Positions 42,869 to 52,425 of a DNA stretch of 64,000 nucleotides are shown piece after piece. Within the stretch, counting starts at the first letter, position 1; each line of letters begins with the position of its first letter. Source of the stretch: Halorubrum sp. CSM-61 (GTDB taxonomy: Archaea; Halobacteriota; Halobacteria; Halobacteriales; Haloferacaceae); contig NZ_RJJW01000009.1 of the NCBI RefSeq assembly GCF_003781945.1, positions 64,098-128,097 on the forward strand, written 5' to 3'. Position numbers and translations under genes: made by a program. The notes beneath the pieces are model-generated. The model searched no databases, was not told the DNA's origin, and saw nothing but the letters and a program-made list of their open reading frames with translations.

Positions 42869-43564
42869 ATGGACGTCGCAATCGTCACCGTCGGGGACGA
42901 GCTCCTCGTCGGTGACACCGAGAACACGAACGCGACGTGGCTTTGCGGCCGGCTCGCCGACCGCGGCGTGACGGTCCGGCGCGTGACGGTCGTCCCGGAC
43001 GAGGTCGCCGAGATCGCGCGCGTCGTCAACGAGTACCGCGCGGAGTACGACGCCGTGATCGTCACCGGCGGGCTCGGACCGACCCACGACGACGTGACGA
43101 TGGAGGCGGTCGCGGCCGCGTTCGGACGCGACCTCGCGGCCAACGACGAGGCCGCGGCGTGGCTCGCGGAGCGGGGGTACAGCGCGGGCGACCTCGTCGC
43201 CGAGACCACCCACCTCCCGGTCGGCTGCCGACCGCTTCCCAACGAGGAGGGAGTCGCGCCCGGCGCCGTCGTCGAATCGACGTACGTCCTACCCGGCGTC
43301 CCGGCGGAGATGGAAGCGATGTTCGAGTCGGTGATCGAGGAGTTCGAGGGGACCCCGACCCACACCGTCGTCGTCGACGTCGACGAGCCGGAGAGCGCGC
43401 TCTTAGAGCGGTTCACGGAGCTACGGGAGGCGTTCGACGTGACGGTCGGCTCCTACCCCGGCGAGAGCGTGCGAGTGAAGATCACGGCGCCGACCGCCGA
43501 GGAGGCGGAGCGCGCCGCCGAGTGGGTCCGGGAGCGGTCGGTGTTGGTCGATTCGAAGAATTGA
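42869..43564 (+). CDS. Molybdopterin-binding domain protein (CinA/MoaB-like)
   Basis: 231 residues from ATG at 42869. The MoCF-biosynthesis fold is clear: VGDELLVGDTENTNATWLCG, VTGGLGPTHDDVTMEAVAAA and LPGVPAEMEAMFES. The CinA C-terminal deamidase domain is absent, so this is the short archaeal version. Such proteins bind molybdopterin or act as ADP-ribose/NMN pyrophosphatases in bacterial CinA; the exact reaction here is uncertain. Fourth gene of the tfe neighbourhood with a 38-nt gap. Confidence 0.9.
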   Translation: MDVAIVTVGDELLVGDTENTNATWLCGRLADRGVTVRRVTVVPDEVAEIARVVNEYRAEYDAVIVTGGLGPTHDDVTMEAVAAAFGRDLAANDEAAAWLAERGYSAGDLVAETTHLPVGCRPLPNEEGVAPGAVVESTYVLPGVPAEMEAMFESVIEEFEGTPTHTVVVDVDEPESALLERFTELREAFDVTVGSYPGESVRVKITAPTAEEAERAAEWVRERSVLVDSKN

Positions 43565-43587
43565 GGAAGCGGTCCGAGACCGGAGAC

Positions 43588-43701
43588 CTAGCGGTACAGG
43601 TACGCGAGCCACACCGCGGTGATCACGAGGCTCGCGACGAGCACGGCGGTCGCGGTCGCGTCGATCGGGAGCGGCTCGGTCGGGGCGGCTTCGAGGATCA
43701 T
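43588..43701 (-). CDS. Small single-TM protein, 37 aa
   Basis: ATG at 43701: MILEAAPTEPLPIDATATAV, then a TM (VLVASLVITAVWLAYLY) and a final Arg. Highly regular composition and a location divergent to the NAD kinase-like gene support a real gene; similar short proteins occur in haloarchaea. No function assignable. Confidence 0.6.
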   Translation of the reverse strand: MILEAAPTEPLPIDATATAVLVASLVITAVWLAYLYR

Positions 43702-43791
43702 GACTCGCGCTTGTTCTGGGGGCGTCTTAAACGTTGATCTTCCGGCGGCGAGACGCGTCCCGCTTAAGTCCGCGCCGCCGAAGGACCGGAC

Positions 43792-44919
43792 ATGCACGTC
43801 GGATTCGTGATGAACCCCGTCGCCGGAATGGGCGGCCGCGTCGGGCTCAAGGGCACCGACGGGAAGGTGGCGGAGGCGGTCGCGCGGGGCGCGGAGCCCC
43901 GGGCGCCGGACCGCGCGCGACGGGCGCTGGATCGGCTCGCCGCGGTCGCCCCCGAGACGCGCGTCTCGACCGCCGCCGACCCCATGGGCGAGCGGCTGGT
44001 CCGCGAAGCGGGCTTCGAGCCGGCCCGCGTGGTCGACCCGTTCGGCGACGACCGCGGCGACGGGGCGGACCCGCCTGGCCCCACGGAGACGACCGCCGAG
44101 CACACCGCGCGCGTCGTCGAGGCGTTCGCCGGGGGAGACGACGCCGCGGGCCCCGTGGACCTCGTTCTGTTCGTCGGCGGCGACGGCACGGCGACCGACG
44201 TGGCGACGGCGCTCGAACGGACCGGAACCGAGGTCCCGATGCTCGGCGTTCCGGCCGGTGTGAAGGTGTACTCGTCCGTGTTCGCCGTCTCGCCCGAGGA
44301 CGCCGCGGAGGTCGCGGCCGCCTTCTCCCGGACCGAGCGCCGCGAGGTGATGGACATCGACGAGGACGCCTACCGGGAGGGCGAGGTCCACCCGGAGCTT
44401 CGCGCGGTCGCGCGCGTCCCGGTCGCCGACGACCTCCAGTCGTCGAAACAGACCGCGAGCGGGACCGTCGAGTCGCTGGCCGAGGGCGTCGCCGACGACA
44501 TCCGCGCCCGCGAGGGGGAGGGCGTCACCTTCGTGCTCGGTCCCGGCTCGACGGTCGGCGCGATCAAGGCGGAACTGGGGTTCGAGCCGTCGCCGATCGG
44601 GGTCGACGTGTGGCGCGACGGCGAGGTGGTGGTCCGGGACGGGACCGAGCGGGAGATCCTCGACGCGCTCGGCGAGGAGAACGTGATCGTCGTCTCGCCG
44701 ATCGGCGGGCAGGGGTTCGTCTTCGGCCGGGGAAACCCGCAGCTGTCGCCGGCGGTGATCCGGCGCTGCGACCTGCGGATCGTCGCCTCGCGAGCGAAGC
44801 TCGACGACGTGCGCGCGCTCCGCGTCGACACCGACGATCCCGACCTCGACGCGGAGCTCGCCGGCTGGGTGCGCGTCCGCGTCGGCAAGTTCGAGACGCG
44901 GATGATGAAGATCGCCTGA
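43792..44919 (+). CDS. ATP-NAD kinase/AcoX-family protein
   Basis: 375 residues. The NAD kinase fold is seen in MHVGFVMNPVAGMGGRVGLK and LVLFVGGDGTATDVATALE (GGDGT motif), with LGVPAGVKVYSSVFAVSP and GPGSTVGAIKAELG later. COG3199-type proteins are related to NAD kinases and diacylglycerol kinases. It probably phosphorylates NAD(H) with ATP or polyphosphate; whether it is the cell's main NAD kinase is not known. It lies 90 bp after the divergent small TM gene. Confidence 0.9.
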   Translation: MHVGFVMNPVAGMGGRVGLKGTDGKVAEAVARGAEPRAPDRARRALDRLAAVAPETRVSTAADPMGERLVREAGFEPARVVDPFGDDRGDGADPPGPTETTAEHTARVVEAFAGGDDAAGPVDLVLFVGGDGTATDVATALERTGTEVPMLGVPAGVKVYSSVFAVSPEDAAEVAAAFSRTERREVMDIDEDAYREGEVHPELRAVARVPVADDLQSSKQTASGTVESLAEGVADDIRAREGEGVTFVLGPGSTVGAIKAELGFEPSPIGVDVWRDGEVVVRDGTEREILDALGEENVIVVSPIGGQGFVFGRGNPQLSPAVIRRCDLRIVASRAKLDDVRALRVDTDDPDLDAELAGWVRVRVGKFETRMMKIA

Positions 44920-45126
44920 GAGACGGGAAACCGACGCCCCCGAACGCTCCGCGTCGACGGCGAAAACCCGCCCATGCGACGGCGTTTTAACCGCGGATGT
45001 TGTACCGTGCTATATGATGGCACAGATCGCCGCATCTCTCGAATCGCTCGGCGGAACAGGCGCCGACAGGGGCAACAGGCTTATTCCCGAACCGGGTGCA
45101 GTTAGGGACAACCCCCGCAGGGAATT

Positions 45127-47349
45127 ATGAACGAAGTCCAACTCGAAGTGGCGAAGGCGTACCCGAACGACTCGGGTCGCGGCATCGCCCGACTCGACCC
45201 CGACACGCTGTTGCACCTCAAGCTCTCGCCCGGCGATATCATCGAGATCGAGGGCGCGGAGACGACCGCCGCGAAGGTCTGGCGCGCGGACCGTCAGGAC
45301 TGGAACACCGACACGGTCCGCGTCGACGGGTTCACCCGGCAGAACGCCGACGTGGGCATCGGCGAGCGCGTGACGATCCGGAAGGCGGAGGCAGAGAAGG
45401 CCGACAAGCTCGTGTTGGCCCCGCCCGAGGAGGCGTCGGTCCAGTTCGGTTCCGACGCCGCCGGCATGGTGAAACGCCAGATCCTCAAGCGCCCGGTCGT
45501 CGAGCGCGACATCGTCCCCGTGATGTCGTCGACGAACCACCCGTTCATGCGGTCGCCCGGGCAGGCGATCCCGCTGATCGCGGTGGAGACCGAGCCCGAC
45601 GGCGTCTGCCTGATCACGGAGGACACCGAGGTCGAGCTGCGCGAGGAGCCGATCTCCGGGTTCGAGAAGACCGGCGGCGGGATCACCTACGAGGACATCG
45701 GCGGCCTCCAGTCGGAGATCCAGCGCGTCCGCGAGATGGTGGAGCTGCCGATGAAACACCCGCAGATCTTCTCGAAGCTCGGGATCGAGCCGCCGCAGGG
45801 GGTCCTCCTGCACGGCCCGCCGGGCACCGGGAAGACCCTGCTCGCGAAGGCGGTCGCCAACGAGACCTCGGCGTCGTTCTTCTCGATCGCCGGCCCGGAG
45901 ATCATCTCGAAGTACTACGGCGAGTCCGAACAGCAGCTCCGCGAGATCTTCGAGGACGCGAAAGAGGAGAGCCCGAGCATCATCTTCATCGACGAGCTCG
46001 ACTCGATCGCGCCCAAGCGCGAGGACGTGACCGGCGAGGTCGAGCGCCGCGTCGTCGCCCAGCTGCTGACGATGATGGACGGGCTGGAGACGCGCGGACA
46101 GGTGATCGTCATCGGCGCGACCAACCGCGTCGACAGCGTCGACCCCGCGCTCCGCCGCCCGGGTCGGTTCGACCGCGAGATCGAGATCGGCGTCCCCGAC
46201 GAGGTCGGTCGCAAGGAGATCCTCCAGATCCACACCCGCGGGATGCCGCTCTCGGACGACGTGAGCTTGGACCACCTCGCCGACGAGACCCACGGGTTCG
46301 TCGGCGCCGACATCGAGAGCCTCACCAAGGAGGCCGCGATGAAGGCGCTCCGACGGTACCTCCCCGAGATCGACTTAGACGAGGAGGAGGTGCCGCCGAG
46401 CCTCATCGACCGGATGATCGTCAAGCGCGACGACTTCTCGGGCGCGCTGAACGAGGTGGAGCCGTCGGCGATGCGCGAGGTGCTCGTCGAGCTGCCGAAG
46501 ATCTCGTGGGACGACGTGGGCGGCCTCTCCGGCGCCAAACAGCAGGTCCAGGAGTCGGTGGAGTGGCCGCTCACCTCGCCGGAGAAGTTCGACCGGATGG
46601 GCGTCAGCGCCCCGAAGGGCGTGCTGCTGTACGGCCCGCCCGGCACCGGGAAGACGCTGATGGCGAAGGCGGTCGCCAACGAGACGAACGCGAACTTCAT
46701 CTCGGTCAGGGGCCCGCAGCTGCTCTCGAAGTGGGTCGGCGAGTCGGAGAAGGCGATCCGACAGACCTTCCGGAAGGCCCGGCAGGTGAGCCCGACCGTC
46801 ATCTTCTTCGACGAGCTCGACAGCCTCGCGCCCTCGCGGGGACAGGAGATGGGGAACAACGTCTCCGAGCGCGTCGTCAACCAGCTGCTCACCGAGCTCG
46901 ACGGGTTAGAGGAGATGGGCGACGTGATGGTGATCGGCGCCACCAACCGCCCGGACATGATCGACCCCGCGCTGCTTCGCTCCGGCCGGTTCGACCGGCT
47001 CGTGATGATCGGCCAGCCGGACCAGGAGGGCCGCGAGCGGATCCTCGAGATCCACACGCAGGACACGCCGCTCGCGCCCGACGTGAGCCTCCGCGAGATC
47101 GCGGAGATCACCGACGGCTACGTCGGCTCCGACCTGGAGGGAATCGCCCGCGAGGCCGCCATCGAGGCGCTGCGCGACGACGACGACGCGGAGGAGGTCG
47201 AGATGAAGCACTTCCGCCGCGCGATGGAGTCGGTGCGCCCCACGATCACCGACGACATCCTCTCGTACTACGAGGAGGTCGAAGAGCAGTTCAAGGGCGG
47301 CAGCGGCAACGCGATCCGCGACACCGGCGGCCGGATCGGATTCCAGTAG
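45127..47349 (+). CDS. cdc48: Cdc48/p97-type AAA+ ATPase
   Basis: 740 residues. N-terminal double-psi barrel plus 4-helix domain ([20 protein letters not shown]) followed by two AAA cassettes: D1 Walker A GPPGTGKT near 230 with FIDELDS, D2 Walker A near 503 with FFDELDS. The arginine fingers are conserved ([17 protein letters not shown]). Hexameric unfoldase, in archaea feeding substrates to the 20S proteasome. The end [11 protein letters not shown] is typical of haloarchaeal CdcH. Upstream has a TATA-like gcttattcc. Confidence 0.97.
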   Translation: MNEVQLEVAKAYPNDSGRGIARLDPDTLLHLKLSPGDIIEIEGAETTAAKVWRADRQDWNTDTVRVDGFTRQNADVGIGERVTIRKAEAEKADKLVLAPPEEASVQFGSDAAGMVKRQILKRPVVERDIVPVMSSTNHPFMRSPGQAIPLIAVETEPDGVCLITEDTEVELREEPISGFEKTGGGITYEDIGGLQSEIQRVREMVELPMKHPQIFSKLGIEPPQGVLLHGPPGTGKTLLAKAVANETSASFFSIAGPEIISKYYGESEQQLREIFEDAKEESPSIIFIDELDSIAPKREDVTGEVERRVVAQLLTMMDGLETRGQVIVIGATNRVDSVDPALRRPGRFDREIEIGVPDEVGRKEILQIHTRGMPLSDDVSLDHLADETHGFVGADIESLTKEAAMKALRRYLPEIDLDEEEVPPSLIDRMIVKRDDFSGALNEVEPSAMREVLVELPKISWDDVGGLSGAKQQVQESVEWPLTSPEKFDRMGVSAPKGVLLYGPPGTGKTLMAKAVANETNANFISVRGPQLLSKWVGESEKAIRQTFRKARQVSPTVIFFDELDSLAPSRGQEMGNNVSERVVNQLLTELDGLEEMGDVMVIGATNRPDMIDPALLRSGRFDRLVMIGQPDQEGRERILEIHTQDTPLAPDVSLREIAEITDGYVGSDLEGIAREAAIEALRDDDDAEEVEMKHFRRAMESVRPTITDDILSYYEEVEEQFKGGSGNAIRDTGGRIGFQ

Positions 47350-47424
47350 GGAGGCCGCCTCCGCGGCGCTCCGCTACCCGTCCCGTTCCGCGCCTTTTAA
47401 CCCCGACAGCGACCAACGGCGGGT

Positions 47425-47958
47425 ATGTCCCAGCCGCGCGTCCCCGGCGGTGACGAGAACACGCTGGAGCTGCCGTGCGGGCAGACGATCGCGTCCGGCG
47501 AACTGGACCTCGGGATGCGCGAGTTCGAGTGCGACTGCGGCGAGACGCACGCGGTCGTGATGGACGTGCATCCCCCCGAGCGGTTCCTCCCTGACTTCTT
47601 GGTCGAGGTGCTCCGCGAGGCGATCGAGACCACGAGCGAGGAGATGCCGGAGTTCGACACGCCGCACCTGCTCGGCGTGGTCTTGGAGGAGTTCCCGGAG
47701 GCCGTCGTCGCGCACGACGCCAGCGAGAACGCCGACGTGGGGTACGCGATGGCGTGGGTGACCGACTTCGACTCCCGCCGGCTCCACGAGATCGTCGTCG
47801 AGCTCGTCGTCGAGCTGATGGAACACGCCGTGAGCCACGCCGACGACGACGAGGCCCTCTCGGCGTTCGAACGAGAGATGGTCGAGTTCGACGTGAGCGA
47901 GTTCGTCGACCAGTACCGCGCCGAACGCGACCTCGAGGCCGAGGACCCGTACGCCTGA
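47425..47958 (+). CDS. DUF5815-type haloarchaeal protein
   Basis: 177 residues. The N-terminus has Cys in LPCGQTI and FECDCGETHAVVMDVH, a candidate metal site, and the rest is helical and acidic (REAIETTSEEMPEFDTPHL, VVELVVELMEHAVSHADDD). No enzyme motif. It resembles the haloarchaea-restricted DUF5815 family, tentatively. It is downstream of cdc48 on the same strand, 76 nt away. Confidence 0.7.
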   Translation: MSQPRVPGGDENTLELPCGQTIASGELDLGMREFECDCGETHAVVMDVHPPERFLPDFLVEVLREAIETTSEEMPEFDTPHLLGVVLEEFPEAVVAHDASENADVGYAMAWVTDFDSRRLHEIVVELVVELMEHAVSHADDDEALSAFEREMVEFDVSEFVDQYRAERDLEAEDPYA

Positions 47959-48799
47959 GCGCGGCGTTCGGGGCCTCGGTCTCCTCGAACCTCTCTCGGT
48001 TCCGATCGATACCGTCGCCGTCCAGTCAGTCCGACGAGCCCCCGGCTCGAGCAAGGGTGGTCGACACGATCAGCCAGACAAATATATACAAAATCGGGTA
48101 CTTAGAGATTATTATAACTATACGTATGTTTTGAGAGCGGCCGGATCAACGGCGAGCCGGTCGGAGTCGGCGGAACGTCTGGAAGGGCGTGCCGTGAGAG
48201 ACACGCCCTAATCGACGAGAAGCGGTGTGCCGACGGCGCGGTGTTCCTCGCCGAGATCGCGGAGACCTACCGGCGGACCACGCGGTAACTGGCGGCGAAC
48301 CCGAGAACGATCGAGAAGAGCCGGTCGGACGAGTCGATCGAGGCCGCGATCGGGTTCCGTTCGGCAAACGCGGGTGCAAGTCTGCGAGAGCCGTCCGTTC
48401 GGGCGGTCTCGACACACGAACCGGTGACCGATTCGAGATGCCTACACACCTGCGAAACCGGTCCGCACCCGAATTCTGTCAGGAAAGCGGCCGGCGGAGC
48501 CGTCGACGCGTTCGACGGGCTCGGTAGCGCCGAGGCCTTCTCCTCGAGAACCGCTCGGAGGGAGCGCGGGTTATCCGACTACCTATCTGTTTCAAATACT
48601 ACTACGATTACTTATATATCTGCGTCAGGATCGGTTTACATTCGTCGCCGGTTGGCGAAGGCGAGCTTCAGTCCCACGACCGATAGCCTACCCGGTGCCC
48701 GCAGTGAGGAGAGCGAACGGTACCACGACGCGACCCGCTGATGTCATGCTTTCACGAGCAAGGTGTGCGCTTATCTGCGTTTCCTCACGTGGTAGTGGT
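47959..48799. other. Non-coding stretch with AT-rich patch and hairpin
   Basis: No reading frame here looks like haloarchaeal protein. An AT-rich patch at 48081-48131 is promoter-like. A perfect 8-bp stem agggcgtg...cacgccct lies at about 48184-48209. A short remnant frame (CADGAVFLAEIAETYRR) near 48215-48290 may be a gene relic. Another AT-rich stretch at 48590-48645 precedes the PRC-barrel-like gene. Confidence 0.5.
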
Positions 48800-49042
48800 A
48801 TGGACGAGACGACGTACACGGACGAAGAAGTCGGAAAGCACGTCGTGACCGCCGACGGCGACCGCGTCGGAACCGTCACGGCGGTTCGACACGGGACGCC
48901 GTACATCGATCCCGACCCGGACGCGTTCGATCGGATCAAGGCGGCGATGGGCTGGGAGGACGTGAACGACGACGCCTATCCGCTTCAAGAGGGGGAAGTG
49001 GACGAGATCACCAACGAAGAGATTCGGCTGCGCCAGTTCTGA
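48800..49042 (+). CDS. PRC-barrel-like small protein
   Basis: 80 residues from ATG at 48800: TYTDEEVGKHVVTADGDRVG followed by VTAVRHGTPYIDPDPDAFDR and a C-terminal ITNEEIRLRQF. The first 30 residues follow the PRC-barrel pattern (a VGKxVxxxDGxxVGxV block). Such domains bind RNA processing or photosynthesis proteins in other organisms and occur as stress-type small proteins in haloarchaea. It precedes the Mn catalase gene by about 175 bp. Family assignment from pattern only. Confidence 0.7.
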   Translation: MDETTYTDEEVGKHVVTADGDRVGTVTAVRHGTPYIDPDPDAFDRIKAAMGWEDVNDDAYPLQEGEVDEITNEEIRLRQF

Positions 49043-49217
49043 CGCCCGAGATGCCGTCGAGGCTCTGATCGGGCTCCAGCCGATGTTACCGTCAGTAACG
49101 TTCGCCCCGTCTTGAGCGACGAGACCCGGCTGACGGGCGTGACGCTCGGGATAGCAAAAGTTCCCGGCATGCGCAAGCAGGACGCTATTATCGGCCTCTG
49201 ACGTTACTGCCCATGCC

Positions 49218-50030
49218 GTGTTCTACCACGACAACCAGCTCCAGTTCGAGGTCGAAGTCGAGAACCCCGACCCCCGGTTCGCGAAGATGCTCCAGCAGGC
49301 CATCGGCGGCGCGGAGGGAGAGATGCGCGTCGCCTTGCAGTACATGTTTCAGGCCTTCGCGATCCCGGCCGAGAAACGGGAGATCAGGCAGTTCCTGATG
49401 GAGACCGCGACCGAGGAGCTCGGCCACATCGAGATGCTCGCGACCGCGGTCTCGAAGAACCTCGAAGGGGCGTCCGAGGAGGCCCGCGAGGCCGCCCGCG
49501 AGGACGCCGTCGTCGACGAGATGATGCGGTCGGGCCAGCCGCGACAGGCCCTCTCGGCGGGGTTACACGCGATGCCCGTCGACAGCAACGGCGTCCCGTT
49601 CACCGGGAACTACGTGGTCGCCTCCGGGAACCTCGCCGCCGACCTGTACGCGAACGTCATGGCCGAGTCCACGGGACGCGTGCTCGCGACCCGGCTCTAC
49701 GAGTTCACCGACGACCCCGGCATGAAGGAGATGCTGGAGTACCTCATCGCCCGGGACACGATGCACCAGAACCAGTGGCACGCCGCCTTGGAGAGCCTCG
49801 GCGAACACCGCCCCGTCCCGGCGAGCTTCGATCAGGAGAAGGAGAATCAGGAGTACAACTACTCGTTCATGTCCACCGCTCGCGAGGAGCGGCCCGACCC
49901 GGAACAGCCGTGGACGCAGGGCGAAGCGCCCGACGGGAAAGGGGAGTTCAGCTACACGCCCCGTCAGCCCGGCGGTGGCAGCCCCGATCTCAAAGAGATG
50001 ATAGACGAGATGTACAACGAGGTCCAGTGA
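49218..50030 (+). CDS. Manganese catalase
   Basis: 270 residues from GTG at 49218 (FYHDNQLQFEVEVENPDPRF). Di-manganese ligands are visible: Glu in GEMRVALQYMFQAF, Glu and His in TATEELGHIEML, a Glu/His in MAESTGRVLATRL and RDTMHQNQWHAAL. It dismutates hydrogen peroxide. The C-terminal ~60 residues are Pro/Gly/Gln-rich and disordered. The length is usual for the family. The GTG is needed because the upstream ATG (49213) is out of frame. Confidence 0.93.
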   Translation: MFYHDNQLQFEVEVENPDPRFAKMLQQAIGGAEGEMRVALQYMFQAFAIPAEKREIRQFLMETATEELGHIEMLATAVSKNLEGASEEAREAAREDAVVDEMMRSGQPRQALSAGLHAMPVDSNGVPFTGNYVVASGNLAADLYANVMAESTGRVLATRLYEFTDDPGMKEMLEYLIARDTMHQNQWHAALESLGEHRPVPASFDQEKENQEYNYSFMSTAREERPDPEQPWTQGEAPDGKGEFSYTPRQPGGGSPDLKEMIDEMYNEVQ

Positions 50031-50167
50031 CCGACCGAGAGCACCCGACGTTCCGGTCATCCGGGTTCCGTCCATCGCTCTCGAACGGTCCCCGATCCCG
50101 TATCTCCGCCTCCCCCTGCACACGCAGGCCACGATATTAATGGGCTGAGGGCAGTCCTCAATGAGTG

Positions 50168-50749
50168 ATGAGCACTGTAGTAGCGATCGAGACGCCGACA
50201 GGGGTGGCTATCGCCGGGGACACTCGGCTCGTCGACGGCGACGCGGTGTCGTCGGATCAGTTCCGGCGCGTGTTCGGCCTCAAGGGCGTCGGCGTCGGCG
50301 TCGTGGGTGAATCGGGGGCGGTTCAGCAGTTCCGCCGTCAGTTCGAGGTCAAACTCCGAGATCGGGGGCTGCGGAGCGAGAAGACTCCCGATATCGACGT
50401 CATCGCTCGCATCGCGGCCAGGGAAGCGGAGGACGCTGGCGTCGACGCCGTGATCGGCGCTCGCGACGACGACGGGACCGCGACCCTGAGAGAGGTCGCC
50501 TCCGACGGACGCGTACTCGAGGGGGGCGAGGTCGCGCTCGGTTCCGGAAGGGAGATCGCCATCGGATTGCTGGAGGCGCTCGACGCGGACGAGGCGGCGA
50601 ACGACCCCGCCGCCGCGGTGCGAAACACGCTGGAGACGGTGACAGAGCGCGACGTCAACACCGGCGGCGAGATCAACGTCTGGACTCTCGGGAGCGCCGA
50701 CCAGATCGAAAAGGACGTGCGCCGATCCGAGGACGGGGCGGAACGGTGA
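50168..50749 (+). CDS. Proteasome-fold Ntn hydrolase-like protein
   Basis: 193 residues from ATG at 50168 (MSTVVAIETPTGVAIAGDTR). The N-terminal region aligns with 20S proteasome beta/HslV: a Thr at position 3 that could become the nucleophile after removal of Met-Ser, and the conserved Asp in AGDTR. The usual catalytic Lys33 position seems to be Arg (RRVFGLKGVG). So it may be inactive, or use another base. It is separate from the regular proteasome genes. Follows the Mn catalase at about 140 bp; a stress role is inferred. Confidence 0.75.
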   Translation: MSTVVAIETPTGVAIAGDTRLVDGDAVSSDQFRRVFGLKGVGVGVVGESGAVQQFRRQFEVKLRDRGLRSEKTPDIDVIARIAAREAEDAGVDAVIGARDDDGTATLREVASDGRVLEGGEVALGSGREIAIGLLEALDADEAANDPAAAVRNTLETVTERDVNTGGEINVWTLGSADQIEKDVRRSEDGAER

Positions 50750-50810
50750 CTCGTCGTTTCTCGCGGACCGGCCGGCGACCGGAATCCACTACGATCGGAG
50801 CGCCCCACGC

Positions 50811-51350
50811 ATGGTAGACGTGAGCGGCCACCTGGGCATGGCGCTGCTCTGGCTCGCGCCGGCGTGGCTCGTCCTCGACCACCGGGGAACGGCGGCGGCG
50901 TTCGTCCTGTCGGGCGTCCCGTTCGGAATGTTACCGGACATCGACTTGGTGCTCGAGGGGGTCGTTCCGACCGTCAAGCACCACGGGACGATCCACACCG
51001 TGCTCGCGGTGACGCTCATGGCCGCGGTCATCGCCCCCGTCGTCGGAAAGATATTCGAGAAGATCGGTGACGAGACGGCCTGGCTGTCCCCCCAGGCGGT
51101 GGACAACAGCGTCCGCCTGGGCTTCCTGGCGGTCTGGATCCCCGGAATCGCCCACCTCTTCGCGGACATCCTCTCGGCGCCGGACATCGCCGATTCCATC
51201 GAACCGTTCTGGCCGGTGTACCCGAGTTCCCTCGGCATCGACGTCGTCTGGTACAACGATCCCCTCGCCAATTGGGGATTGCTCGCCGCCGGCGTCCTCG
51301 TCAACGTCGGGCTGTACCTCTACGTCGACGATCGACGGCCGTCGGAGTGA
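50811..51350 (+). CDS. Membrane-bound metal-dependent hydrolase (YdjM-like)
   Basis: 179 residues with four hydrophobic segments. His/Asp motifs GHLGMALLW, GMLPDIDLVLEG, HHGTIHTVLAV and HLFADILSAP fit the YdjM/DUF457 family of inner-membrane hydrolases. The membrane location and His/Asp at membrane borders are seen; activity and substrate are unknown. It ends ~60 bp before the convergent YihY gene. Confidence 0.88.
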   Translation: MVDVSGHLGMALLWLAPAWLVLDHRGTAAAFVLSGVPFGMLPDIDLVLEGVVPTVKHHGTIHTVLAVTLMAAVIAPVVGKIFEKIGDETAWLSPQAVDNSVRLGFLAVWIPGIAHLFADILSAPDIADSIEPFWPVYPSSLGIDVVWYNDPLANWGLLAAGVLVNVGLYLYVDDRRPSE

Positions 51351-51413
51351 ACGGATACTACCGGGACCCGACAGGGATTCCCGCGGGCCGGAGCGTCGTT
51401 CGCGTTCGGGATG

Positions 51414-52244
51414 TCACCGAGCGCTCGACGGCTCGGCCGAGGCGGAAGACCGGCCGCCCATGAGCACGATGTTCGTGACCGCCCCGATCAGGATCACCAA
51501 CGCGCCGAAATAGAGGAACGTGATCAGGAGTATCACGCCGCCGACGACGCCGTACAGCGCTTGGGTCGACGAGTACGCGACGTAGATCCCGAAGCCGGCG
51601 TTGAGAACCGCCCACCCGACGGCCGCGACCATCGTCCCCGGAAGGATCATCTTGAGGGACAGATCCACGTCGGGAAACACGTAGTAAATGGGGAGAAACA
51701 CGACCGTGAGACCGACGATCAACAACGCCCCCCTCACCAGCCCGGGCAACGGGAGGTTCGGGACGAGATGGAGGAGCAGTCCCGCGCCGACGACGACGAC
51801 CAGCGCGATCCCCAACGACACCAGTACCACGATCCCGTCTTTGAGTTGATTGGGGAGATCGTTTTTCCACTGGGTGTCGTAGATGGCCGAGAAGGCCGTG
51901 TCGAGCGCCCGGAAGACCCGAAGTATCCCCCAGAGGAGCACGAGGGACCCGAGGATCGAAAGCCCGGTCTGACTGCCGGCTTGGTTGATACTGTCGACCA
52001 AGAGGGACTGTCCGCTCGGCGTGAGGTAGCTCTCCGTGACCCGCTGAACCTGATTCACCAGCACTTCGCCGCCGAGCACGGACGCCGCGATCGTCAACAG
52101 CAGCACGAGCGGAAGCAGCGAGACGAACGCCGAATACGCGATGCTCCCCGCCATGAACGGGACGTTCTTCTCCTTCGATTCGCGAGCGATTCCCCGCACT
52201 ACGTGGACCGCATTTTCGGCCGTGTGAGTGTGTCGTGAACCCAT
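51414..52244 (-). CDS. YihY/BrkB-family membrane protein
   Basis: 276 residues with six TM segments. Family patterns: FMAGSIAYSAFVSLLPLVLL, LLWGILRVFRALDTAFSAIY, and a late YVAYSSTQALYGVVGGVILL and FLYFGALVILIGAVTN. BrkB-like proteins are membrane transport or tRNA-processing look-alikes with no firmly known function in archaea. The Ser/Ala/Arg tail is short. Convergent with the YdjM-like gene, divergent from the upstream region of the regulator gene. Confidence 0.9.
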   Translation of the reverse strand: MGSRHTHTAENAVHVVRGIARESKEKNVPFMAGSIAYSAFVSLLPLVLLLTIAASVLGGEVLVNQVQRVTESYLTPSGQSLLVDSINQAGSQTGLSILGSLVLLWGILRVFRALDTAFSAIYDTQWKNDLPNQLKDGIVVLVSLGIALVVVVGAGLLLHLVPNLPLPGLVRGALLIVGLTVVFLPIYYVFPDVDLSLKMILPGTMVAAVGWAVLNAGFGIYVAYSSTQALYGVVGGVILLITFLYFGALVILIGAVTNIVLMGGRSSASAEPSSAR

Positions 52245-52425
52245 ATTCGATAGTTCCCTCTAATTCGCGACGTACCGACGGTTTCTGCTGTGTGAACGCT
52301 TCACGAGAGATCGGCGGCGTAACGAGACGGGAGCCGGTAACGAGACGGGAGCCGGAGTCCTTCGGAGCGGGCCCGCGACGTGAGCGCGACCCGACCGTCG
52401 CCTTCGGTGACGGGGAGAGCGACGG

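Noticed and set aside
41187-42881. 564-residue minus-strand frame opposite tfe, DUF2110 and DUF5803 genes
   Set aside because: Composition is a mirror of the acidic plus-strand proteins, and the tfe and CinA-like assignments are firm.
45010-46293. Minus-strand frame opposite cdc48
   Set aside because: It is a shadow of the AAA ATPase gene, whose two Walker motifs and full length are unambiguous.
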